Source: Saprospiraceae bacterium (GTDB lineage: Bacteria; Bacteroidota; Bacteroidia; Chitinophagales; Saprospiraceae). From it: DNA of 54,147 bases. The notes under the pieces are model-generated. The model worked only from the letters and a program-made list of their open reading frames with translations. It was not told where the DNA came from and did no database searches. The translations under genes were made by a program, and so were the position numbers. Within the stretch, counting starts at the first letter, position 1. Each line of letters begins with the position of its first letter. Location of the stretch: positions 1 through 54,147 of the forward strand of contig JALSPK010000043.1 in NCBI GenBank assembly GCA_026986005.1. Direction: 5' to 3'. Below, piece by piece: positions 1 to 8,204 of the stretch.

Positions 1-292
1 ACATTAATTCTACTTGCTGCTTGCCAATTATTCGCTCTAATTGTTCTATTTTATATAACAATTCAATGTTTTTCTCCGATTCACTTTTCTTCTCCACAAC
101 TATACGTTCTGTCTTTAATAGCTTGCTATATTTTTTGATCCATTTGTATATAGCACTTGGACTTACTTCATAAATTTTGCTCAATTGCGATACGCTCATT
201 TTACCTTCTTCTATCATGCGAACCTTTTCTTTTTTAAAGATTGGACTGAATGTTCTTATTTGTTTTTTCTGCATTTCTTGTACTTTTTCCAT
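1..292 (-). CDS. Transposase OrfA, helix-turn-helix type (partial)
   Basis: The reading frame starts at the ATG complementary to 290-292 and runs off the window after 97 codons. Residues about 12-55 form a helix-turn-helix of the HTH_Tnp_1 (IS3 OrfA-like) kind, with FSPIFKKEKV, then SVSQLSKIYEVS and AIYKWIKKY, the recognition-helix pattern of these proteins. Residues about 65-97 (SEKNIELLYKIEQLERII) look like the leucine-rich coiled coil that follows it. In IS3-type elements OrfA binds the terminal repeats and is fused to OrfB by frameshifting; OrfB is not visible here. The exact IS family is uncertain. Confidence 0.7.
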   Translation of the reverse strand, partial: MEKVQEMQKKQIRTFSPIFKKEKVRMIEEGKMSVSQLSKIYEVSPSAIYKWIKKYSKLLKTERIVVEKKSESEKNIELLYKIEQLERIIGKQQVELM

Positions 293-358
293 CTAATTTA
301 ATGTTTTTGATGAAATTTTTAAAGGTTTTGGTTCACATATTTTTGTCAACCTATACCA
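1..358 (-). mobile_element. End of an insertion sequence, truncated by the window edge
   Basis: The start of a transposase OrfA reading frame (1-292, minus strand) is followed by about 66 bp of non-coding sequence that probably ends at the element boundary. Read on the minus strand, the presumed tip carries TGGTATAGGTTGACAAAA, a plausible terminal inverted repeat near 330-358 that ends TG/CA style. The rest of the element, including any OrfB, lies outside the window, so the boundary at 358 is a guess from sequence texture; a target duplication cannot be checked. The neighbouring 359-910 region is itself repetitive. Confidence 0.5.
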
Positions 359-378
359 TGAGACCACAGGATAAAGTT

Positions 379-535
379 CAAAGGATAAAGTTCAAAAGTT
401 TGGAAGATAAAAGAAATTAATGATGAATTATGAATGGTAAATTACGAATTACGGATTGGATAGAAGAGATTGAATTAATTAATTTTAGGGATGTGCGGAA
501 TGGGGTTCTCCCGATTTCGGAGCGTAGTGGAGAAA
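379..535. repeat. Degenerate intergenic direct repeat, copy A
   Basis: This stretch begins CAAAGGATAAAGTTCAAAAG and ends with a GGGATGTGCGGAATGG / TCTCCCGATTTCGGAGCG block. It recurs almost base for base at 608-778. It has no coding potential and contains the partly self-complementary core CTCCCGATTTCGGAG. The function is unknown; dispersed intergenic text of this type could be remnant mobile sequence or a short-repeat array. Confidence 0.7.
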
Positions 536-607
536 TGGGGAGTCAGAGGGTAGTTTGGCAAAAAAAATAGTTCAAAGTTCAAAGGCAAAAATTCAAAGGA
601 TAAAATT

Positions 608-778
608 CAAAGGATAAAGTTCAAAAGTTTGGAAGATAAAAGAAATTAATGATGAATTATGAATGGTGAATTATGAATGGTAAATTACGAATTACGGATT
701 GGATAGAAGAGATTGATTTAATTAATTTTAGGGATGTGCGGAATGGTGTTCTCCCGATTTCGGAGCGTGCGGAGAAAC
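608..778. repeat. Degenerate intergenic direct repeat, copy B
   Basis: Second copy of the 379-535 repeat in the same orientation. It differs mainly by an extra 14-bp internal duplication of the GAATTATGAATGGT unit around 655-680 and by small changes in the GC-richer end. The period between copies A and B is about 229 bp. Confidence 0.7.
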
Positions 779-818
779 AGGAGGCTGGGAGGTAGCTGTT
801 GAAAAAAAGTGGCAATAC

Positions 819-908
819 TTTTAGGGACGTGCGGGATGGGGGTCTCCCGATTTCGTAACGTAGTGGAGAAATGGAGCCTGTCTAGCTTTAGCGGGAGAGT
901 CAGAGGGT
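819..908. repeat. Degenerate intergenic direct repeat, partial copy C
   Basis: Only the distal part of the repeat is present: TTTTAGGGACGTGCGGGATG, the TCTCCCGATTTCG core and the GTAGTGGAGAAATGG segment, ending in GAGTCAGAGGGTA, which also follows copy A at 540-552. Sequence is more diverged than between copies A and B. Confidence 0.6.
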
Positions 909-1201
909 AACAGAGCAAAATGATATTTAAGCTGTTTTTTTAACTAACGGTAAAAAAATTGAACATAACTCTATGAGTGACCAAAAGCCACTATCCTGAT
1001 TATTTTAATATTTAACCGAATGAATCTATACGCTTGCCAAATCCAGTTTTTTCTAATGATTTTGGTCATTCTTGTTGGTACAGGGGCATATGCAAATTCG
1101 CTATAACCCCTTGCTAAATCCCTTTCTTTATGTAGTAAATTCATATTATATTATATTATATTATTTTATTAAAAGTAATGTTTATTTAACAATTATAGTG
1201 A
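909..1201. other. Non-coding gap with a short pentanucleotide repeat
   Basis: No gene is recognised here. It contains an ATATT microsatellite, about four units at 1143-1162, shortly after the sqr stop codon on the other strand. The short open frame at 1072-1266 overlaps the 3' end of sqr and has no recognisable product. Confidence 0.5.
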
Positions 1202-2662
1202 CTATTCTGGTAATAAATACCAAAAAGGATATCCTTTTGCTTTGTGCAAAAACATATAATGCATGAACCATTTCAGCCAATGTCCGGCTAATCCCGGTTC
1301 ACCCATGGTGTATTTAATTGACCTGCCATAATCCGGGTATTTTTCCCAGTCAGGTACAATGGGATATACGGTCATAGTCGCGGCAATGCCGTTGGTAAGT
1401 CCATATCCGGCTGATACGATACATGCCGCTCCCATTTTAGCCATAGAAGCCTTGTGTTTCATGACCGGCTTGCCTGTTTTTATCCAGTCTCTAATATTTT
1501 GGGCTACGATTTTTCCCGTTACACCTGAAGGCATTCCTGTTCGTGGAGGTGCCGGAGTAATACTTGTTCCATTAGGGCTTTTGTGTGGTTTTGAAATAGT
1601 ATGAGGCGGAGCAAATGCAATTCCGGGAGCAAAAATATTGGCATATTCAGGATGTTGATATTTGGATGGCCAATCTGAGGCTTTCCATTCTTCAAATGGT
1701 TTTGGTGTATAATCAGCATCTACTATCATAAAACCATTAGGCTTAAACAGCTTTGAAGTGATATCTTCGCCATCTTTTCCAAATGCCTTAATTCCCGGAC
1801 CTGAAAAAGCAGGGATCAACATACTGAAATCGTATTTCAACTCATGATAAGTGCCGTCAAGTTTTTCGTAATAAATAGTTTTTTTATCAATTTTTTGTAC
1901 TCCCGCTTGTTTGATCCAATGTATTCCTCTTTCTGCTAAAAAGGATTCAGTAAAAACCTTAGTTGGTGTAATGTAACCACCATATTTTATGTAGGCGCCT
2001 CCCATTGCAAAATCACCAAGTTGATATTCGTTGGTTATCCATGTTATATCTGCATAATCAAGAAGTTTTTTTCGTTTTATTTCAAAATAGACGTTTAGTA
2101 CGTATTCAAATGCAGCTCCTTGGCATGTTGCCCCGGGATGACCAATACCTATTACAATATTTTGCTTAATCCCTTGTTTCATTTTTTCCATAGACTCTTG
2201 CAATTTCTCCCATGCATGAGCTGCATGATCATAAGAACAAACAGATACGGATGTTCCATTATGTGGACCCAAGCCTTCCGTTTTATCAAATCTCAAAGCC
2301 GGGCCGGTAGCATTTACCAAAAAGTCGTAGTCTACCTTTTCTACCTTGCCTTTATCCTCATCTGTCACGTATTCAATGGTTATATATCCTTTATCAAATC
2401 CCTCTCCACCATCAGGGTGAATTGATTTTGCCAAGGCTCTTTTAAAATCAATATTCCATTTCTTGTATAGGGGAGCCAAAGGGAAATATATGTCTTTAGG
2501 TTTCATTCTTCCTACTCCAACCCAAATATTTGAGGGTACCCATTGAAAATTTTTATTTGGAGAAACCACCACAATTTCATGTTTTTTCCCCAAATAGTGT
2601 TGCAAGTATGAACTTACAGTATGTCCGGAAATCCCGGCTCCAATAACTACAATTTTCGCCAT
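1202..2662 (-). CDS. sqr: Sulfide:quinone oxidoreductase (SQR family flavoprotein)
   Basis: This 486-residue flavoprotein opens with the FAD-binding Rossmann motif VVIGAGISG (5-13), with a second dinucleotide-type segment at NIVIGIGHPG (168-177). SQRs oxidise sulfide to sulfane sulfur/polysulfide at the outer face of the cytoplasmic membrane and reduce quinone. The three cysteines expected of active bacterial SQRs are at plausible places: C142 (VSVCSYDHA), C180 (GATCQGAAFE) and C414 (AACIVSAGYG). The C-terminal HWLKWFMHYMFLHK region fits an amphipathic membrane-binding helix. It is transcribed divergently from the molybdoenzyme operon at 3141, across 478 bp, which suggests a joint role in sulfur oxidation. 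A flavocytochrome c sulfide dehydrogenase flavoprotein is the main alternative; no export signal or cytochrome partner is seen. Confidence 0.85.
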   Translation of the reverse strand: MAKIVVIGAGISGHTVSSYLQHYLGKKHEIVVVSPNKNFQWVPSNIWVGVGRMKPKDIYFPLAPLYKKWNIDFKRALAKSIHPDGGEGFDKGYITIEYVTDEDKGKVEKVDYDFLVNATGPALRFDKTEGLGPHNGTSVSVCSYDHAAHAWEKLQESMEKMKQGIKQNIVIGIGHPGATCQGAAFEYVLNVYFEIKRKKLLDYADITWITNEYQLGDFAMGGAYIKYGGYITPTKVFTESFLAERGIHWIKQAGVQKIDKKTIYYEKLDGTYHELKYDFSMLIPAFSGPGIKAFGKDGEDITSKLFKPNGFMIVDADYTPKPFEEWKASDWPSKYQHPEYANIFAPGIAFAPPHTISKPHKSPNGTSITPAPPRTGMPSGVTGKIVAQNIRDWIKTGKPVMKHKASMAKMGAACIVSAGYGLTNGIAATMTVYPIVPDWEKYPDYGRSIKYTMGEPGLAGHWLKWFMHYMFLHKAKGYPFWYLLPE

Positions 2663-2690
2663 GTCTATTTAGTTTTGTTTTAAATTGAGG

Positions 2691-2698
2691 CAAATATA
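2691..2698 (-). promoter_or_regulatory. Candidate -7 promoter box for sqr
   Basis: On the minus strand this reads TATATTTG, matching the Bacteroidota -7 consensus TAnnTTTG. It would place the transcription start about 24 nt before the sqr ATG. No clear TTTG -33 box is seen at the right distance, so support is moderate. Confidence 0.4.
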
Positions 2699-3093
2699 AG
2701 TTAAATATATTGGAAAATAAAATTAATTGTATATAGATTTTTAAAATTAGTTAGTGTGTGAGGGCTGGTGCTCAAGTATTGGTTCTGTGAAAAAATATAT
2801 AGATTTTAATATTTTTGTGATTTGCACGTATGAAATATTTTATTGGATACATCTTGAAAGAGATAGTGTTCAAAACTTGTTTTTACATTCTTACAGCATT
2901 TTGTTGGGTATTGATATAATGTATATAAAATATCGAAAAATTGATTGTTGTAAAATATTATTATGAAATTTATATAAAAACAAGGGTGAGACAAAATTAA
3001 GTTCTGCAAGAATACTGCCTTGTATTATTTAAAATAATTACAAATACCGCTATTTATATCCCCTCTTAATACCAAAATTATAAAGGTCAGGAG
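2699..3093. other. Divergent intergenic region between sqr and the molybdoenzyme operon
   Basis: AT-rich, with no convincing gene; short open frames on both strands have no recognisable product. As the spacer between two divergent sulfur-metabolism promoters it is where a shared regulator would bind, but I see no clear operator palindrome. Confidence 0.35.
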
Positions 3094-3124
3094 TTGAATG
3101 AAATGGTAACTTGATTTATTTTTG
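3094..3124 (+). promoter_or_regulatory. Candidate promoter of the molybdoenzyme-rhodanese operon
   Basis: A TTG at 3094-3096 is followed 20 bp later by TATTTTTG (3117-3124), which matches the Bacteroidota -33/-7 arrangement. The predicted start near 3130 leaves a leader of only about 10 nt before the ATG at 3141. It also argues against the upstream in-frame ATG at 3111, which would lie inside the promoter. Confidence 0.5.
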
Positions 3125-3140
3125 TGTAAAATTATATAAA

Positions 3141-5381
3141 ATGGATAATATAAATCGTCGAGACTTTATTAAGATATCTTCAGTAGCAACTGCCGGGATG
3201 GCATTGACTTGGTCAGGAACAAGTTTTGTTAGTGATTTGCTCAAGGGAGAGGTAGTTCCTTTGTCTGAAAGTATTGCTAAAAAAGTGCCAACAGTATGTG
3301 AAGTGTGTTTTTGGAATTGTGCGGGTTGGGCTTACTTGGACAGAGATGATAATCTTCAAAAAATAAAAGGTAATGCTATCGACCCTCATTGTAATGGACG
3401 TCTTTGTCCTCGTGGTACAGGAGGTGTGGGGATGTATGCTGATGAAGATAGGCTGAAAAAGCCAATGATAAGAGAAGGAAAACCCGGAGAGCAAAAATTC
3501 AGAGAGGTTTCTTGGGATGAAGCTATAGACCATATTGTGAAGAAGATGAAAGGCATTGAAGCTAAACACGGTAGAGAAGCAATGGCATTATTGCATCACG
3601 GAAAGACGGGTCCTCATTTTGAATTTCTTTTTGAAGCTTATGGATCCGGAAATATTGCTGAACCTGCCGGAGCACAGTGTTTGATAACACGTGAAGCAGG
3701 ATTTATAACTACATATGGTGCCGGGCTGGCTTCTCCGGAACCTACGGATACCAGAAATGCTGATTGCTTGGTATTGATAGGAAATCACATTGGTGAGAAT
3801 ATGCACAATGGACATGTTCAGGATATGTCACATCTTATAGAGCAAGGAGGAACGGTTATCACAGTTGATCCAAGATTTTCCACAGCTGCCGGACATTCTA
3901 AATATTGGTTACCAATAAAACCGGGGACAGATATAGCTTTGCTTTTGGCTTGGATGAATGTTATAATCAATGAAGAGATATATGATAAGGAATATGTAGA
4001 GAAATATACTTACGGTTTTGATTTGCTAAAAGATCATGTCCAAAAATACACTCCTGAATGGGCGGCAGCCATAACTACTTTGTCTGCGGCAGATATTAGG
4101 AAAACAGCTAAAGTGATGGCCGGTTTAGCGCCTAAAACAATTGTTCATCCGGGAAGACATACTGCATGGTATGGTGATGATACTCAAAGAACAAGAGCAA
4201 TTGCAATATTAAATGCTTTACTTGGCTCTTGGGGAAGAGTTGGAGGATTTTATTTTCCTGAAAGAATTAAACCGCCACATTATCCTCATCCTCAAATGCC
4301 AAAACCAAAATGGACTTGGAAGGATTACACTAAGGAAAAACACAAGATGGCAATAATGGGAATAACTAATATAGTGATAGACCATGCATTGCCGGAATAT
4401 AAGGGTAAGCACAAGATTAAAGGTATGTTTATTACCGCGACCAATATAATCCAATCTGTTCCCGATGTTGAAAAAACAAAAAGGGCGTTGCAGAACTTAG
4501 ATTTAGTTGTAGTTGTGGATACTATGCCGAGTGAGATTACAGGTTATGCAGATGTGATATTGCCTGAAGCCACATATCTTGAAAGATATGATCATCTGAG
4601 GACAAGTCATCACAAAGTGCCTAATATAGCACTTCGTGCACCGGTAATGAAGCCAAGATGGGAGACTAAACCGGGATGGTGGATTGCCAGAGAGATTGGA
4701 ATCAAATTGGGATTGGAAAAATATTATCCTTGGAAAGATTTTGAAGAAGTATTGGATTGGCAATTAAAACAAGTCGGGACTTCACTTGAGGAAATGAAGA
4801 AAATAGGAGTGAAACGGTATAGTAAGAAAAAACCTCTTTATATAAACGAGAACGAAGAATATTGGTTTAATACCAATACGGGTAAGATTGAATTGTATTC
4901 CACAGACTTTGCGGAATGGGGATATGATCCTATGCCGGTATATAAAGAAAAAGATGAAGCGCCGGTAGGTTTTTTCAATCTGATTTACGGTAGGGTTCCA
5001 ATGCATACGTTTGGAAGGACAACAAATAATCCAAACCTTTATGATTTAAAGGAAGAAGGTCATTTATGGGTTCATCCAAAAGTTGCCAAAATATATGGTA
5101 TTGAATCGGGTCAAGAGGTATGGCTTAAAAATCAAGATGGAAAAATATCTACTTTTCCATCAAAAGTTAGAATTACGCAAAGGATAAGTCCAACATCAGT
5201 CTATTTACCACATGGCTTTGGTTCCAAATCAAAGAAATTGAGTAGGACTTATGGCAAAGGGTCAGCTGATTATGAAATGCTGACCAATATCAAGATTGAT
5301 CCGGAAACCGGAGGTACAGGGATGAGAAATAATTTTGTAACATTATTAACAGAAAATCCACATAAAAATATAGAATCATGA
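3141..5381 (+). CDS. Polysulfide/thiosulfate reductase-like molybdopterin oxidoreductase, catalytic subunit
   Basis: This 746-residue subunit belongs to the DMSO-reductase (CISM) family. It has a Tat signal (NRRDFIK at 5-11, then a hydrophobic stretch), so it acts outside the cytoplasmic membrane. The [4Fe-4S] ligands are C53, C56, C60 and C89, and C180 (PAGAQC) sits where PsrA/PhsA carry the cysteine Mo ligand. Length matches PsrA/PhsA (about 760) rather than the longer SoeA sulfite dehydrogenases. The ATG at 3141 is preferred over 3111 because it puts the twin arginines at the N-terminus and lies downstream of the promoter box. It overlaps the next gene by 4 bp and presumably forms an ABC complex with the next two subunits. 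Substrate and direction (polysulfide, thiosulfate or sulfur compound oxidation) cannot be read from the sequence; the SQR and rhodanese context favours sulfane sulfur. Confidence 0.85.
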   Translation: MDNINRRDFIKISSVATAGMALTWSGTSFVSDLLKGEVVPLSESIAKKVPTVCEVCFWNCAGWAYLDRDDNLQKIKGNAIDPHCNGRLCPRGTGGVGMYADEDRLKKPMIREGKPGEQKFREVSWDEAIDHIVKKMKGIEAKHGREAMALLHHGKTGPHFEFLFEAYGSGNIAEPAGAQCLITREAGFITTYGAGLASPEPTDTRNADCLVLIGNHIGENMHNGHVQDMSHLIEQGGTVITVDPRFSTAAGHSKYWLPIKPGTDIALLLAWMNVIINEEIYDKEYVEKYTYGFDLLKDHVQKYTPEWAAAITTLSAADIRKTAKVMAGLAPKTIVHPGRHTAWYGDDTQRTRAIAILNALLGSWGRVGGFYFPERIKPPHYPHPQMPKPKWTWKDYTKEKHKMAIMGITNIVIDHALPEYKGKHKIKGMFITATNIIQSVPDVEKTKRALQNLDLVVVVDTMPSEITGYADVILPEATYLERYDHLRTSHHKVPNIALRAPVMKPRWETKPGWWIAREIGIKLGLEKYYPWKDFEEVLDWQLKQVGTSLEEMKKIGVKRYSKKKPLYINENEEYWFNTNTGKIELYSTDFAEWGYDPMPVYKEKDEAPVGFFNLIYGRVPMHTFGRTTNNPNLYDLKEEGHLWVHPKVAKIYGIESGQEVWLKNQDGKISTFPSKVRITQRISPTSVYLPHGFGSKSKKLSRTYGKGSADYEMLTNIKIDPETGGTGMRNNFVTLLTENPHKNIES

Positions 5382-5911
5382 GATTAGGAATGGCAATTGA
5401 TATAACCAAATGTGTGGGCTGTGGTGACTGTGTGGTAGCATGCCAAACAGAAAACAATGTCCCAATAGGTTATTCCAGAGATTGGATAATGGAATTTGTT
5501 GAGGGAGATTTCCCCAACTTAAACCTTCATTTTGAAACACAAAGATGTAATCATTGTGAAGATACTCCTTGTGTAAGAACTTGCCCAACCGGTGCAAGTC
5601 ATGTAATAGAAGGAGGAATAGTTAAGGTGACACATAACGAATGTATCGGTTGTGGTGCTTGTATCGAAGCTTGTCCTTATGATGCTCGTTACTTCCATCC
5701 TGACGGATATGTTGATAAGTGTACTTTCTGTGATCACAGACTTGAAGATGGTCTTGATCCCGCCTGCGTTTCTGTATGTCCTACAGAATGTATGCATTTT
5801 GGAGATTTGGATGATCCCGGCAGTGAAGTATCTAAGCTTTTGAAAGAAAGAGAAAATTATTCTATTATTCCTGAGGCAGGAACTAAACCACAAATATTCT
5901 ACTTAAAATAA
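5378..5911 (+). CDS. Four-cluster ferredoxin subunit of the molybdoenzyme (PsrB/PhsB-like)
   Basis: The 177 residues carry four cysteine groups: C12/15/18/22, C57/60/65/69, C89/92/95/99 and C115/118/130/134, as in the electron-transfer subunits of PsrABC/PhsABC-type complexes, where four [4Fe-4S] clusters wire the Mo subunit to the membrane anchor. There is no signal peptide, as expected if it is co-exported with the Tat-bearing partner. The ATG overlaps the TGA of the catalytic gene (ATGAGA), which indicates translational coupling; the anchor gene follows after 6 bp. An extra C138 lies just after the last motif. Confidence 0.9.
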   Translation: MRLGMAIDITKCVGCGDCVVACQTENNVPIGYSRDWIMEFVEGDFPNLNLHFETQRCNHCEDTPCVRTCPTGASHVIEGGIVKVTHNECIGCGACIEACPYDARYFHPDGYVDKCTFCDHRLEDGLDPACVSVCPTECMHFGDLDDPGSEVSKLLKERENYSIIPEAGTKPQIFYLK

Positions 5912-5917
5912 TCGATT

Positions 5918-6916
5918 ATGGAACAATTATTAGCAACAGACAGACATATTCACGGTTTATACCCACATGTTGATATTTGGGGATTCCCGATTTCTGCATA
6001 TTTGTTTTTGGGTGGGTTGGCTGCTGGAATATTAGTATTCGCAGCGATATATTATTTATTGGGAAGAGAGAAAGAAATGCCTTTTACAGTAAAAATAGCA
6101 CCTATATTTGCATTTCCTATTATTATGCTTGGTTTGTTTTTATTGATTTTTGACCTTCATCACAAATTATTTGTATGGCAATTGTTTTTGGCTGCAAGAC
6201 CTGAGTCACCGATGTCCTGGGGGGCTTGGACGTTAGTAATCGTATCGGTATTTTCTTTGTTATGGCCTTTGAGTTTTGTTGATAGTATTGATGACTATCT
6301 GATAAAAAGAGGTTGGAGTAAGATGACTAAAGTAACGGAGGCAATTATTAAGTTTGAGCACAAATGGATAATACCACACTTTATTATAATGTCTTTTAGA
6401 AAATATAGAAAGTTTTTTGCTGTAGTATTACTAATATATTCCATTATTCTTGGTATTTACACAGGAATCTTGCTATCTGCTTTTAATGCACATCCATTGT
6501 GGAACAATCCGATTTTAGGGCCTTTATTCTTGACTTCCGGTGTCTCGACAGGGTCGGCATTTGTGATGTGGTTAAGTGACAATCACAAGGAGAGATTGTT
6601 GATGTCAGCAATAGATATGTCATTGATAGCAATAGAATTGTTTTTTATAGTACATATGTTTATGGGAATGGAAGCGGGAGCTGAGGTCTATAAGCAAGCA
6701 GCCCATATGTTTTTAGGAGGTGAATTTACAGCTGTTTTCTGGGGAGTTTTTGTTGGATTAGGCTTGATTTTACCATTTACATTGGAGGCTTTAGAATTGA
6801 GAGGTTTTCATATACCTACAGCTTTGCCTGCACTTTTGATATTAGCAGGAGGATTGTTATTCAGGATATTGATGGTTTCTGCAGGACAGATGTCAGAATA
6901 TGCAATGTTTCCTTAA
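5918..6916 (+). CDS. NrfD/PsrC-type membrane anchor subunit
   Basis: A 332-residue polytopic protein with about eight to nine hydrophobic helices, beginning with the typical NrfD-family first helix (ISAYLFLGGLAAGILVFAA, 25-43). In PsrC this subunit holds the quinone site and anchors the AB dimer; here menaquinone is the likely partner because menA lies at 24575. It follows the ferredoxin subunit by 6 bp and precedes two YeeE genes, so it completes a three-subunit complex. NrfD anchors lack heme and the sequence shows no conserved histidine pairs that would suggest a cytochrome b instead. Confidence 0.88.
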   Translation: MEQLLATDRHIHGLYPHVDIWGFPISAYLFLGGLAAGILVFAAIYYLLGREKEMPFTVKIAPIFAFPIIMLGLFLLIFDLHHKLFVWQLFLAARPESPMSWGAWTLVIVSVFSLLWPLSFVDSIDDYLIKRGWSKMTKVTEAIIKFEHKWIIPHFIIMSFRKYRKFFAVVLLIYSIILGIYTGILLSAFNAHPLWNNPILGPLFLTSGVSTGSAFVMWLSDNHKERLLMSAIDMSLIAIELFFIVHMFMGMEAGAEVYKQAAHMFLGGEFTAVFWGVFVGLGLILPFTLEALELRGFHIPTALPALLILAGGLLFRILMVSAGQMSEYAMFP

Positions 6917-6938
6917 TCAGATTAAATAATAAATAGTT

Positions 6939-7517
6939 ATGAGTAATAAAAGAAAAAAAAGGACTAAATGGCTTAAACAGTTTAAGTTCAATAAAAGGAG
7001 TAATAAGTATATCAACTCTTATGTTGGTGGTTTTCTGTTGGGTCTTTTGATTATTGTCGCCCTGTATTTTTCAGGTGAAGGACTTGGGTCAAGTGGTGGT
7101 TATCGCGATGTAGCAGTTGCTGTATTGGATAAGGTATCTCCGGATTATGCACAAGGAAATTCATATATAGGTCCTCGATTGGCATCGGGAGAATCTCCAT
7201 TAAAAACTTGGTTGGTATTTGAATTAATCGGTGTGATAATGGGAGCAATACTTTCAGGTGCTATATTTAACAGACTTCATTTGAGAATAGGTAAAGCGCC
7301 ACACATTACTAACAAAAAGAGATTGCTCTTTGCTGTAATCGGAGGTATTTTATGGGGGGTAGGAACTCAATTAGGTAGAGGTTGTACATCAGGATTAGTC
7401 TTGTCGGGCATGGCTGTAAATTCATTATCGGGATACATTGGCTTAATAGGCATTTTCGGCTTTGGGTTTATTTTTGCCTTTATTTTTAAATCTATTTGGA
7501 TAAAAACTAATAAATAA
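6939..7517 (+). CDS. YeeE/YedE-family (sulfur transport, DUF395) membrane protein, half 1
   Basis: 192 residues: a basic N-terminus (1-23), then about four transmembrane helices. The signature is GRGCTSGLVLSG (147-158), with C149 at the position of the pore cysteines of the thiosulfate transporter YeeE/TsuA. Full-length YeeE is about twice this size and internally pseudosymmetric; this gene and the next each encode one half, so they probably assemble as a heterodimer. Its position within a sulfur operon supports transport of thiosulfate, persulfide or another reduced sulfur compound; the direction is unknown. Confidence 0.82.
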   Translation: MSNKRKKRTKWLKQFKFNKRSNKYINSYVGGFLLGLLIIVALYFSGEGLGSSGGYRDVAVAVLDKVSPDYAQGNSYIGPRLASGESPLKTWLVFELIGVIMGAILSGAIFNRLHLRIGKAPHITNKKRLLFAVIGGILWGVGTQLGRGCTSGLVLSGMAVNSLSGYIGLIGIFGFGFIFAFIFKSIWIKTNK

Positions 7518-7523
7518 TATATC

Positions 7524-8156
7524 ATGGGACCATTATATCCACAGGGAATTATTAATTCCGAGTTTAATATTTTAATAGCGGTGCTTATAGGAGCAGTTTT
7601 CGGATTTATTTTGGAAGCATCGGGATTTACAAACACAAGAAAATTGGCAGGAGTATTTTATGGATACGATGCTACTGTAATTAAAGTGTTTTTTACCGCT
7701 GCGATGACAGCTGCTATAGGTTTGCTTATAATGCACTACTTGGGATGGATTGATGTGAAACTCACATTTTATCCCAAGACATTTTGGATTCCTACCTTGA
7801 TAGGTGGAGCAATTATGGGACTAGGATTTATAGTTGGGGGCTTCTGTCCCGGAACAAGTTTGTGCGCAGCAGCTACGGGTAAAATTGATGCTGTTGTATT
7901 TATAGGAGGTGTAATGTTAGGTATTTTTGGATTTATATTTACGTATGATTGGCTGTTTGCAGGCTTGAGAAAATCCGGTAAAATGGGAGATGTAGATATA
8001 GCTCAATGGCTTGGGATAAGTGACGGATTATTTATTTTTATAATGATAATAATCACTCTTGTATCTTTTGTTGTATTTCAAAAATGGCAGGATTCACAAA
8101 CCAAAAACATGGAACAACGGGATTTGAATGAATTGGGATTGCATAAGCCAGAATAA
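7524..8156 (+). CDS. YeeE/YedE-family (sulfur transport) membrane protein, half 2
   Basis: 210 residues with five or so hydrophobic helices. The family motif is GGFCPGTSLCAAATG (105-119), giving two cysteines, C108 and C114. It starts 6 bp after its partner half-gene. A C-terminal helix and a charged tail (186-210) extend beyond the usual half-module. Together the pair provides the cysteine-lined passage known from YeeE, where thiosulfate is relayed along cysteines. Adjacent rhodaneses suggest sulfane sulfur is handed over nearby. Confidence 0.82.
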   Translation: MGPLYPQGIINSEFNILIAVLIGAVFGFILEASGFTNTRKLAGVFYGYDATVIKVFFTAAMTAAIGLLIMHYLGWIDVKLTFYPKTFWIPTLIGGAIMGLGFIVGGFCPGTSLCAAATGKIDAVVFIGGVMLGIFGFIFTYDWLFAGLRKSGKMGDVDIAQWLGISDGLFIFIMIIITLVSFVVFQKWQDSQTKNMEQRDLNELGLHKPE

Positions 8157-8204
8157 GTACTTATTGTAAGATTTGAAAATAGTTTCAGATAAATAAATAA
8201 TATT

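Noticed and set aside
379-908. CRISPR array
   Set aside because: Units are long, diverged and irregularly spaced, without uniform spacers or cas genes.
718-918. Small minus-strand open frame in the repeat block
   Set aside because: It is generated by the repeated words themselves; its product repeats TLRNRE-type segments and matches no family.
2120-2425. Plus-strand open frame inside sqr
   Set aside because: It lies antisense within a well-supported flavoprotein gene and shows no family features.
3111-3140. Upstream in-frame ATG for the molybdoenzyme catalytic subunit
   Set aside because: It lies inside the predicted promoter and would displace the twin-arginine motif from the N-terminus.
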